A stretch of DNA of 7,412 nucleotides from an uncultured Lachnospiraceae bacterium. GTDB taxonomy: Bacteria > Bacillota > Clostridia > Lachnospirales > Lachnospiraceae. Shown piece after piece: positions 1 through 5,233 of this stretch; the first letter of the stretch is position 1, and every line of letters begins with the position of its first letter. Both the position numbers and the translations under genes were made by a program. The stretch lies in NCBI GenBank assembly GCA_902476645.1, contig CABSEG010000098.1:1-7412 (forward strand), in the 5' to 3' direction. The notes under the pieces are model-generated. The model saw only the letters and a program-made list of their open reading frames with translations, was not told the DNA's origin and ran no database searches.

Positions 1-1523
1 GAGCTTTGCTCTAAAGCGTGCTCCTGATAAGTAACCAGATCATATTCCAGACGGAACTGTTTCTTCAGTGCATTGGAAACCGCATTGAGACGTCCGTTTC
101 CGGCGGCAATGGCCACCTTCTCTTCGCCCTTATAATTCACAGTCACTTCTGCGATAATGCCATTATGCTGCTTAAAGTGTACCTCCGTGATGTTAAAGGG
201 CGTTGTGATATCTTCAAATTTCTTCTTAAACAGTTCAAAGATCTCCTCCGGCTTCAGTTCTTTATGCTGATGGTCTGATACTTCCTTGGCAGCATAACCC
301 ATAGCCTCTCTCATCGATGCCGGCAGATTCAAACCGAAGTTATGCTCTAAGACATATCCCACGCCACCCTTACCGGACTGACTGTTGATGCGGATTACAT
401 CGGCCTCATACTCTCTTCCCACATCCTTAGGATCAATAGGAAGATACGGAACCGTCCACTTGTCGCAGTTGTGTTCTTCCCGATACTTCATTCCTTTTGC
501 AATAGCATCCTGATGGGATCCTGAGAAGGCGGCAAATACCAGTGCTCCGCTGTAGGGACTTCTCATGTCAATCTTCATACCGGTATATTTCTCATATGCC
601 TCACAGATAGAAGGCATATCTGAAAAATCCAGCTCCGGATCCACCCCTTGGGAATACATATTCATGGCTAAGGTTACAATATCTACGTTTCCTGTTCTTT
701 CTCCGTTTCCAAATAAAGTTCCCTCAATACGATCCGCGCCCGCCAAAATGCCCATTTCCGCATCGCTGACTCCGCATCCTCTGTCATTGTGGGGGTGAAG
801 AGAAATAATCACGCTATCTCTGTATTTCAGATTGTCATTCATATATTCAATCTGGCTGGCATATACATGGGGCATGGAATGCTGCACCGTGCTGGGCAGA
901 TTAATGATCACTTTATGCTCCGGTGTTGGCTGCCACACATCCAGGACAGCGTTGCAAACCTCCAAAGAATATTCCACTTCCGTACCGGTAAAGCTTTCCG
1001 GGCTGTACTCAAAGGAAAAGTTCCCTTCCGTCTCCTGCGCCAGCTTTTTCAGCAAAGCTGCTCCATCCACTGCAATCTTTAAAATTTCTTCTTTGGACTT
1101 TTTAAACACCTGCTCTCTCTGAGCCAGAGAAGTAGAATTATAAACATGAACTACCGCTTTCTTGGCTCCCTCCAGGGCCTCAAATGTCTTACGAATGATA
1201 TGCTCTCTTGCCTGAGTCAATACTTGAATGGTTACATCGTCCGGAATCAGGTTCTGCTCAATTAAGGCTCTCAAAAACTGATACTCTGTCTCAGAAGCTG
1301 CCGGGAAGCCCACCTCGATCTCCTTAAAACCCACTTTTACCAGCAGCTTAAAGAAATCTAACTTCTGTTCCAGCGTCATGGGCACGATCAGCGCCTGGTT
1401 TCCATCCCTTAAATCCACACTGCACCAGATGGGAGCCTTTTCAATATGATCTTTTTTGGCCCATTTCATACATTCCACAGGGGGCATAAAATACTGACGT
1501 GTGTACTTTTCTACATTTCTCAT
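1..1523 (-). CDS. leuA: 2-isopropylmalate synthase, C-terminus cut by the window edge
   Basis: Catalyses the first committed step of leucine synthesis in the cytoplasm: acetyl-CoA plus 2-ketoisovalerate gives 2-isopropylmalate. The reverse strand reads 507 uninterrupted codons from ATG at 1523 to the left edge. Visible landmarks are the N-terminal DLRDGNQALI (residues 37-46), which is the HMGL/DRE-TIM metallolyase signature with catalytic Arg and Asp; the metal-binding HPHNDRG (243-249); and FGNGERTGNVD (271-281). A C-terminal regulatory (LeuA dimer type) domain starts near residue 430 and typically binds the leucine feedback inhibitor. Family members of this long type are about 550-570 residues, so roughly the last 50 are missing here. 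The start is supported by AAAGGAG eight bases upstream of ATG. Transcription is controlled by the leucine T-box leader just upstream. Identity is very secure from motif order. Confidence 0.97.
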   Translation of the reverse strand, partial: MRNVEKYTRQYFMPPVECMKWAKKDHIEKAPIWCSVDLRDGNQALIVPMTLEQKLDFFKLLVKVGFKEIEVGFPAASETEYQFLRALIEQNLIPDDVTIQVLTQAREHIIRKTFEALEGAKKAVVHVYNSTSLAQREQVFKKSKEEILKIAVDGAALLKKLAQETEGNFSFEYSPESFTGTEVEYSLEVCNAVLDVWQPTPEHKVIINLPSTVQHSMPHVYASQIEYMNDNLKYRDSVIISLHPHNDRGCGVSDAEMGILAGADRIEGTLFGNGERTGNVDIVTLAMNMYSQGVDPELDFSDMPSICEAYEKYTGMKIDMRSPYSGALVFAAFSGSHQDAIAKGMKYREEHNCDKWTVPYLPIDPKDVGREYEADVIRINSQSGKGGVGYVLEHNFGLNLPASMREAMGYAAKEVSDHQHKELKPEEIFELFKKKFEDITTPFNITEVHFKQHNGIIAEVTVNYKGEEKVAIAAGNGRLNAVSNALKKQFRLEYDLVTYQEHALEQS

Positions 1524-1637
1524 AGTCTGCTTCTCCTTTACCTTCCTTGCATTTTCTTTTTCCGATTGTTATGTAAAATATATGTTGATAATCGTCTGCA
1601 ATTCCAGTTTCCTAAACGGCGGCCAGCCAATTTGAGG

Positions 1638-1688
1638 AAAAAAAAAGACCTTCATCTCCCGGCAATTGCCATATAGAGACGAAAGACT
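1638..1688 (-). terminator. T-box attenuator (leuA leader terminator)
   Basis: Reading the minus strand, CTTTCGTCTCT pairs with GGGAGATGAAGG (about 11 bp including G-U pairs) around a loop containing GGCAATTGCC, and is followed directly by nine T residues (1638-1646). The 5' arm is also the 3' strand of the antiterminator, so the two structures exclude each other. About 114 bases (1524-1637) separate it from leuA; that stretch holds only the leuA ribosome binding site and nothing else I recognise. Confidence 0.92.
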
Positions 1689-1944
1689 TATGTCTTACGC
1701 GGTACCACTCTCATTTATGAATTTCTTCATACACTCATCGGATACGGGTCTTAGGACCTTATATCCTTCCCCTCGATAACGGTGGGGACTCCGTCTGCGT
1801 CTACTTTTCTATGACTAGAATTTGGGGCAGCCGCTCCGAGGCGAGTTCCGATATCTCCCTCCACTGCCTCGCATCACCCGGCAGCTTTCTGAATTCGGCA
1901 GCTATCATACTATTCCTCTTCCTTGCATTTGTCTATTATCAACT
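1638..1944 (-). promoter_or_regulatory. Leucine-specific T-box leader (tRNA-Leu-sensing riboswitch) of leuA
   Basis: Regulates leuA by transcription attenuation: uncharged tRNA-Leu stabilises the antiterminator and charged tRNA allows termination. On the minus strand I see Stem I (1829-1903), closed by AGCTGC (1898-1903) with GCGGCT (1829-1834). Its distal hairpin (1864-1884) has a CTGCC/GGCAG stem and the typical GGTGATGCGA-type loop. The specifier context GAA-CTC-GCC has CTC at 1843-1845, which pairs with anticodon GAG of tRNA-Leu. A Stem III hairpin lies at 1740-1766 (GGATA/TATCC, GGTC/GACC). The T-box motif AGAGTGGTACCGCG is at 1698-1711; its TGGT bulge matches an ACCA tRNA 3' end, consistent with A73 of tRNA-Leu. 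The motif departs from the usual AGGGTGG, and the partner strand is CGTCTCT instead of CGTCCCT, so pairing is kept. The terminator follows at 1638-1688. Confidence 0.94.
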
Positions 1945-1950
1945 ATCAAT

Positions 1951-1979
1951 ACTCTAACATTATCTAAAGCCCTTGTCAA
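1951..1979 (-). promoter_or_regulatory. leuA promoter
   Basis: Minus strand: a perfect -35 TTGACA (1974-1979), a 17-base spacer, and -10 TAGAGT (1951-1956) preceded by TGT, an extended -10. Predicted transcription start is near 1944, just before T-box Stem I, as expected for this leader. The -35 box lies immediately after the T-run of the upstream gene's terminator. Confidence 0.85.
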
Positions 1980-2024
1980 GAAAAAGTTCTCCGGATCCAG
2001 ATGCTCGTGCCTTGGATCCGGAGA
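1980..2024 (-). terminator. Intrinsic terminator of the IMP cyclohydrolase gene
   Basis: A perfect inverted repeat, TCTCCGGATCC (1988-1998) and GGATCCGGAGA (2014-2024), extended by an A-T pair inside, encloses a roughly 13-base loop. On the minus strand it is followed by AACTTTTTCTT, a reasonable U-tract. It begins 15 bases past the stop codon and ends where the leuA promoter starts, separating the two transcription units. Confidence 0.85.
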
Positions 2025-2039
2025 TACAAAGGCTGCTTT

Positions 2040-2753
2040 CTACTGATTCTTATTTACGATTCTGGTCTCTTCCTTGCCTGTGGCAATGTCAATGTATCTT
2101 ACAAAAAGAGAAACCTTGTTATCCTCATTGAGGCTGTCCCAAATCAGATTAGTATACTCATCAATATCATCGGATACGGCCACAAGCTTGGGTTCTCCCT
2201 CAAAGCTTGGAAGGGGATTTCCATCGCTTTTGTAGGTGTGAATAAAATGTCCCTCTCCTGCTGTACAGGTACCGTAATCGAAGGTAAAACGACTGCAGGC
2301 AGATGGATCTCCATTGTTGCTCTTTAAAATGGACAGGGCATAGCTGTAGATTCCATTCTCCACGCACATCACGCCGGAAATCCTGGGCGTGTAGTTTGGG
2401 GCGTCCGGCTCAAATTCTCTGCTTCTTAACGACTGCTCAAAGGTCAGCCCTTTTTCCAGTCCCTCATAGATGGTATCCGTCTGATCGCCATTGGTCACGA
2501 TCGTGTGATTTCCAAGCACGCGCACCGGGGCATAGATAATCAGGCTGGGATCCTCCATCTTCGACTCATCAAAAGCCTGGGTACGGATCCCTTTTCCCTC
2601 CTCCACAAAAATACGGTTCCTGCTGTTGGCGCTTCTCCCCATAATAAAGTAGGCGGCTACGGCTTTTGTACCGTCTGCGGACCTTCCCAAAATGATTCCT
2701 CTTCCCGGATAGGCGTTCTCCTTCAGTTCCTTTGCCAATGATATCATTTCCAT
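2040..2753 (-). CDS. purO: PurO-type IMP cyclohydrolase
   Basis: Probably performs the last step of de novo purine synthesis, ring closure of FAICAR to IMP, in the cytoplasm. The 237-residue product is recognised by its conserved N-terminal blocks: YPGRGIILG (15-23), YFIMGRSANSRNR (35-47), APVRVL (75-80) and NGDQTD (88-93), followed by PNYTPRISG (119-127). These fit the IMP cyclohydrolase family first described in archaea, which is unrelated to the C-terminal cyclohydrolase domain of bacterial PurH. The single-domain length fits, slightly longer than archaeal members (about 200). An in-frame TTG at 2780 would add nine residues, but it lies before AAAAGGAG, which sits seven bases ahead of the ATG at 2753; I therefore choose 2753. 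It has its own promoter and terminator, so it is probably monocistronic. Family assignment is fairly sure; activity in this organism is inferred. Confidence 0.85.
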   Translation of the reverse strand: MEMISLAKELKENAYPGRGIILGRSADGTKAVAAYFIMGRSANSRNRIFVEEGKGIRTQAFDESKMEDPSLIIYAPVRVLGNHTIVTNGDQTDTIYEGLEKGLTFEQSLRSREFEPDAPNYTPRISGVMCVENGIYSYALSILKSNNGDPSACSRFTFDYGTCTAGEGHFIHTYKSDGNPLPSFEGEPKLVAVSDDIDEYTNLIWDSLNEDNKVSLFVRYIDIATGKEETRIVNKNQ

Positions 2754-2795
2754 CTCGTTTCTCCTTTTCCTGTTGTTCAATTTGCTGCTTCTTTC

Positions 2796-2824
2796 ATTAT
2801 ATACAAAATTTTATGCTTTTTCCA
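2796..2824 (-). promoter_or_regulatory. Promoter of the IMP cyclohydrolase gene
   Basis: Minus strand: a perfect -10 TATAAT (2796-2801), a 17-base spacer, and -35 TGGAAA (2819-2824, four of six matches). It lies wholly in the 78-base gap after the radical SAM gene. No clear terminator separates the two genes, so some read-through from upstream is also possible. Confidence 0.65.
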
Positions 2825-2831
2825 GAACATT

Positions 2832-3728
2832 TTACAGATCAAACAGATGCAGCTGCGTATTCTGGTATTTTATCCGATATCCGTGTATGATGTCCTTCAT
2901 CCGGTAACGAATCCCCTGTTTCTCACACTCCGCACAAAAAATGTTCCAGAGATCCTTGGCCCTGGGGCTCGGACACTCATAACGGTTTTGGTAGGCCCGG
3001 ATATATTTTTCCGGAAGGTTTTGTCCGGGAAAAAGCTCATCCAGCTTGCGAAAATACCACTCTCTCTGATTTCCCCGAAGAGTCATGCCAAAAGCCGGGT
3101 AAATAAACCGCCCTCCCGCCTCCTTTGTCATCCTGATGATGGCTCGGATGTTCCCTTCCTGATCTTCCAGAAAGGGCAACACGGGCATCAGGAGGATGCC
3201 TGCAAAAAGGCCTTGCTGAGACAGCCTCGCAACCATCTCCATTCTCCTGGAAGAGGGGGGAACGCCTGGTTCTATCTTTTTGGACAGCGCATCGTCGGCT
3301 GTGGTAACGGTTACCTTACAGAGTACCGGAGAATGCTCTGCGATGCTCTCCAGGATATCCAGATCTCGCAGCAACAGGTCGCTTTTCGTGGCTATGGCGG
3401 TTCCGAATCCAAAGGAATCCAACAGCTCCAGGGCGTGGCGGGTGAGAAACAGATCGCGCTCAAAGGGATTGTAGGGATCGCTCATGGCTCCCGTCCCTAC
3501 CACTCCACTGCTGCGTTTCCTTCTAAGCTCATCCCGGATAATTCGAAGGGCATCCTCCTTGGCCCTCACCCGGTCAAAGTCCTCAATGCCGTAACAGTTT
3601 GAACGACTGTCACAGTAGATGCAGCCATGGCAACAGCCTTTGTAGATGTTCATATTGTAGTCCATCCCGAACCAGGAAGATGGGGATTTTGTTTTCGTGA
3701 CGATGGTTTTTGCAGGTATATATTCCAT
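2832..3728 (-). CDS. SPL-like radical SAM protein
   Basis: A 298-residue radical S-adenosylmethionine enzyme. The CX3CX2C cluster motif is seen as C32, C36, C39 in KGCCHGCIYCDSR, and should bind a [4Fe-4S] cluster that cleaves SAM. MNIYKGCCHGCIYCDSRS, GTGAMSDPYNPFE (78-90) and ATKSDLLLRD (113-122) fit the family usually annotated as SplB-like or Rv2578c/PA0069-type, relatives of spore photoproduct lyase; the substrate is unknown. The C-terminus ends in QLHLFDL, which resembles the beta-clamp-binding consensus QL(S/D)LF. The reading frame extends 43 codons further upstream, but GAGAGAGGAATCAA directly precedes the ATG at 3728, and the extension is a low-complexity translation of a tandem repeat (YERK units). 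I therefore take 3728 as the start. It is transcribed divergently from the hydrolase at 3942. Confidence 0.9.
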   Translation of the reverse strand: MEYIPAKTIVTKTKSPSSWFGMDYNMNIYKGCCHGCIYCDSRSNCYGIEDFDRVRAKEDALRIIRDELRRKRSSGVVGTGAMSDPYNPFERDLFLTRHALELLDSFGFGTAIATKSDLLLRDLDILESIAEHSPVLCKVTVTTADDALSKKIEPGVPPSSRRMEMVARLSQQGLFAGILLMPVLPFLEDQEGNIRAIIRMTKEAGGRFIYPAFGMTLRGNQREWYFRKLDELFPGQNLPEKYIRAYQNRYECPSPRAKDLWNIFCAECEKQGIRYRMKDIIHGYRIKYQNTQLHLFDL

Positions 3729-3782
3729 TTGATTCCTCTCTCGTGTACAGCGAAGACCGTCTCTTTTCTGTCTGTTTTCTCC

Positions 3783-3811
3783 ACTATGGCACGTCCTTTT
3801 TCTTTCGTAAA
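3783..3811 (-). promoter_or_regulatory. Possible promoter of the radical SAM gene
   Basis: Minus strand: -35 TTTACG (3806-3811), a 17-base spacer, and -10 CATAGT (3783-3788), each four of six matches. It sits at the edge of the 15-bp tandem repeat, which contains a second TTTACG copy 15 bases further upstream. It is the best candidate I found in this gap, but weak. Confidence 0.35.
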
Positions 3812-3830
3812 GCTTTCTTTCGTAAACCTT
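3801..3830. repeat. Two-copy 15-bp tandem repeat
   Basis: TCTTTCGTAAAGCTT (3801-3815) is followed directly by TCTTTCGTAAACCTT (3816-3830), with one mismatch, then a degenerate partial copy starting TCGTTC. It lies in the divergent intergenic region, outside both chosen coding starts. Confidence 0.8.
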
Positions 3831-3846
3831 TCGTTCTACATATTTC

Positions 3847-3876
3847 TTTACAAACATAGACGAAAGCAGTTATAAT
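3847..3876 (+). promoter_or_regulatory. Promoter of the alpha/beta hydrolase gene
   Basis: -35 TTTACA (3847-3852), an 18-base spacer, and a perfect -10 TATAAT (3871-3876). The predicted start is near 3883, giving a leader of about 59 bases with a dyad at 3895-3911 and GGGAGGAG ahead of the ATG. Confidence 0.75.
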
Positions 3877-3891
3877 GGTGAAAAAGAGGTT

Positions 3892-3918
3892 TTCAGACAG
3901 CCTGGCTGTCTTCAGACA
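3892..3918. promoter_or_regulatory. Operator-like dyad with direct repeats in the hydrolase leader
   Basis: AGACAGC (3895-3901) and GCTGTCT (3905-3911) form a perfect inverted repeat with a 3-base centre. It is overlaid by the direct repeat TTCAGACA at 3892-3899 and 3911-3918, a 19-base period. It lies at about +10 to +36 of the predicted transcript, a usual place for a repressor site. It could instead be a small mRNA hairpin. Confidence 0.4.
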
Positions 3919-3941
3919 CAGACATTGGGAGGAGACTTAAA

Positions 3942-4667
3942 ATGGAACCCAGACAGCACGGACATTTAGACATTGAAGATGCGGACATCTACTATCGTCT
4001 TTACGGAAAAGGAGAAAAAACTATTTTGTTCCTGCACGGCAATGGCGAGGATTGGACCTGCTTTTCCAAACAGATTGACGAATTTGCCCAGGAGTATACA
4101 GTGATCACCATGGACAGCCGGGGCCACGGAAAATCAGGATGTGGAAAAGTGCCCTTAACCCTCAGACAAATCGGCAAGGATGCCATCCGGCTTTTGAAGC
4201 TGCTAAAGATTCCCTCTGCCACTTTGATTGGATTTAGTGACGGGGCGAATATCGCCATGGAGATGGCCCTCCACAGCTCTTATCCCATTGATGCGTTGGT
4301 ACTGGCCGGTGGGAACCTCTACCCTTCGGGGGTGAAAATCCGCGTACAGCTTCCCACCATTATTTCTCATAAATTCTACGAGCTTCTTGCTGTTCGTCAC
4401 CCTAAGTTCCGGCAAAAAGCTGACATTCTGGGTCTGATGGTACATGAGCCTCACATCCTGCCCGCCAGCTTAAAATCCATCTCCTGTCCCACTTTGGTGC
4501 TGGCCGGAGAATACGACATGATACGTCTGGGTCACACCCGCCTGATCGCCCGATCTATTGCAGGAAGTAAAATGGTCATTATTCCAAAGGCAAATCATTT
4601 TCTCTTTGGGAATTGGGCTGCTCAGACCAATCGGGTGATTTTGGATTTTTTGCATTCCACGTTGTAG
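3942..4667 (+). CDS. Alpha/beta hydrolase
   Basis: A 241-residue cytoplasmic protein of the alpha/beta hydrolase fold, with no signal peptide. Visible motifs are the oxyanion-hole segment FLHGNGEDW (30-38), DSRGHGKS (58-65), and the nucleophile elbow GFSDG (97-101) with Ser99. The acid is probably Asp192 in LVLAGEYD and the catalytic base His219 in KANHF, so the full Ser-Asp-His triad is present. The cap region between is short. Members of this family are esterases, lipases, thioesterases or C-C hydrolases; nothing here fixes the substrate. The start is supported by GGGAGGAG seven bases upstream and a good promoter. The gene appears monocistronic, and its last 46 bases overlap a possible gene on the other strand. 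Confidence 0.92.
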   Translation: MEPRQHGHLDIEDADIYYRLYGKGEKTILFLHGNGEDWTCFSKQIDEFAQEYTVITMDSRGHGKSGCGKVPLTLRQIGKDAIRLLKLLKIPSATLIGFSDGANIAMEMALHSSYPIDALVLAGGNLYPSGVKIRVQLPTIISHKFYELLAVRHPKFRQKADILGLMVHEPHILPASLKSISCPTLVLAGEYDMIRLGHTRLIARSIAGSKMVIIPKANHFLFGNWAAQTNRVILDFLHSTL

Positions 4668-4834
4668 AGGCCTTTATAATGGCCTTTCCCTTGGATTTTG
4701 CCGTAATTTTTGTGAACACCCTTTTCCAACGGCAATGTTTGGGTCCAGTATTGATCCGTCTCCTCATAGTTTCTCTTTTTTACCATAAAGACAATAAACG
4801 CAATTAATACAATAAGCAGCGGCACCCATAACAT
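4622..4834 (-). CDS. Possible small single-span membrane protein
   Basis: I do not recognise a family. The frame gives 70 residues: an N-terminal hydrophobic segment LWVPLLIVLIAFIVFMV (residues 2-18), then KKR, then a polar, Lys/Tyr-rich tail. This is the layout of a small inner-membrane protein with a cytoplasmic C-terminus (positive-inside). ATG at 4834 has GAGG five bases upstream; an in-frame ATG at 4852 lacks a clear site, and the open frame continues to 4915. Its 3' end overlaps the hydrolase gene by 46 bases in convergent orientation. I found no convincing promoter: upstream lies a large inverted repeat (4873-4931). Coherent hydrophobicity and charge argue for a real gene; the overlap and lack of promoter argue against. 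Confidence 0.5.
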   Translation of the reverse strand: MLWVPLLIVLIAFIVFMVKKRNYEETDQYWTQTLPLEKGVHKNYGKIQGKGHYKGLYNVECKKSKITRLV

Positions 4835-4872
4835 GACTCCCTCATCTCTCATAAGTTTTAAATCTATACAAC

Positions 4873-4931
4873 AAAAAGCATTATAAAAATGGAACCAACA
4901 GCATTCTTGGGTCATTTTTATAATGCTTTTT
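4873..4931. terminator. Perfect 19-bp inverted repeat, likely bidirectional terminator
   Basis: AAAAAGCATTATAAAAATG (4873-4891) and CATTTTTATAATGCTTTTT (4913-4931) are exact reverse complements with a 21-base loop, in which ACCAA and TTGGGT can add pairs. An A-run before GC and a T-run after GC on both strands is the layout of a bidirectional intrinsic terminator, though the stem is unusually AT-rich. It would end transcripts from tRNA-Pro (-) and/or the hydrolase (+). Apart from this repeat, 4835-5004 holds nothing I can assign. Confidence 0.6.
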
Positions 4932-5004
4932 CATTCTGCGTATACCTTTATCTTCTTCCTATTTTTTACATAACTGGCGAAACACGAATTTTTTCATAAA
5001 AAAA

Positions 5005-5078
5005 TCGGAGTGACAAGATTTGAACTTGCGACCTCTCGGCCCCCAGCCGAGCGCGCTACCAAGCTACGCCACACTCCG
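5005..5078 (-). tRNA. tRNA-Pro, anticodon GGG
   Basis: The minus strand folds as a full cloverleaf. The acceptor CGGAGTG pairs with CACTCCG, with discriminator A73 at 5005. The D arm is GCGT/GCGC with an AGCTTGGTA loop. The anticodon stem CTCGG/CCGAG encloses CTGGGGG, so the anticodon is GGG (reads CCC, and CCU by wobble) with G37. The T arm is GCAAG TTCAAAT CTTGT. A C1-G72 start fits bacterial proline tRNA. The CCA end is not encoded: A73 is followed directly by seven T residues (4998-5004), which may themselves end transcription. Confidence 0.96.
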
Positions 5079-5091
5079 ATGTGATGATGTT

Positions 5092-5120
5092 ATTATAGCA
5101 ATTCTCAAGAAAAAAAGCAA
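5092..5120 (-). promoter_or_regulatory. tRNA-Pro promoter with AT-rich upstream element
   Basis: Minus strand: a perfect -10 TATAAT (5092-5097) preceded by TGC, an extended -10; a 17-base spacer; and -35 TTGCTT (5115-5120). The predicted start is about seven bases before the tRNA. Immediately upstream, 5123-5152 is almost pure A/T tracts (A7, T7 runs), resembling an UP element as expected for a strong stable-RNA promoter. Confidence 0.8.
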
Positions 5121-5159
5121 GTACTTTTTTAATTTTTTTAAAAAAATATTCAATTCCAA

Positions 5160-5206
5160 AAATAATAACCATGCAGGCCAGCTGCCAATGGAAACGGACC
5201 TGCATG
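5160..5206 (-). terminator. Intrinsic terminator of the aldo/keto reductase gene
   Basis: CATGCAGG (5170-5177) and CCTGCATG (5199-5206) pair perfectly, extended by CC/GG past one bulged base, with a loop of roughly 17 bases. On the minus strand it is followed by GTTATTATTTTT. It starts 28 bases after the reductase stop codon and insulates the tRNA promoter. Confidence 0.8.
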
Positions 5207-5233
5207 AGAAGAAGGAGCTTTTCTGTAAAATTC

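Noticed and set aside
789..1122. Two overlapping plus-strand open frames of about 96 codons within leuA.
   Set aside because: Both are antisense to the well-conserved 2-isopropylmalate synthase frame and show no family features.
2754..2780. A TTG start nine codons upstream for the IMP cyclohydrolase.
   Set aside because: The ribosome binding site AAAAGGAG lies inside that extension and is correctly spaced for the ATG at 2753.
2847..3602. A 251-codon open frame on the plus strand opposite the radical SAM gene.
   Set aside because: It is antisense to a gene with clear cluster and family motifs, its translation has no recognisable domain, and it has no convincing ribosome binding site. It reflects the codon bias of the true gene.
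3729..3857. A 43-codon N-terminal extension of the radical SAM protein.
   Set aside because: It translates a DNA tandem repeat, and the internal ATG at 3728 has a good ribosome binding site right before the conserved family start.
4668..4685. AGGCC/GGCCT hairpin right after the hydrolase stop, as a terminator.
   Set aside because: The stem is only five base pairs and is followed by only TTTCCC. The larger inverted repeat at 4873-4931 is a better terminator candidate.
4579..4767. A second minus-strand frame of 62 codons overlapping the small membrane ORF.
   Set aside because: It has no hydrophobic segment, no domain and no good start signal, and it overlaps the hydrolase coding sequence further.
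4998..5078. tRNA-Pro as an integration site with an attached mobile element.
   Set aside because: I found no integrase, no direct repeat of the tRNA 3' end and no foreign-looking genes beside it in the window.
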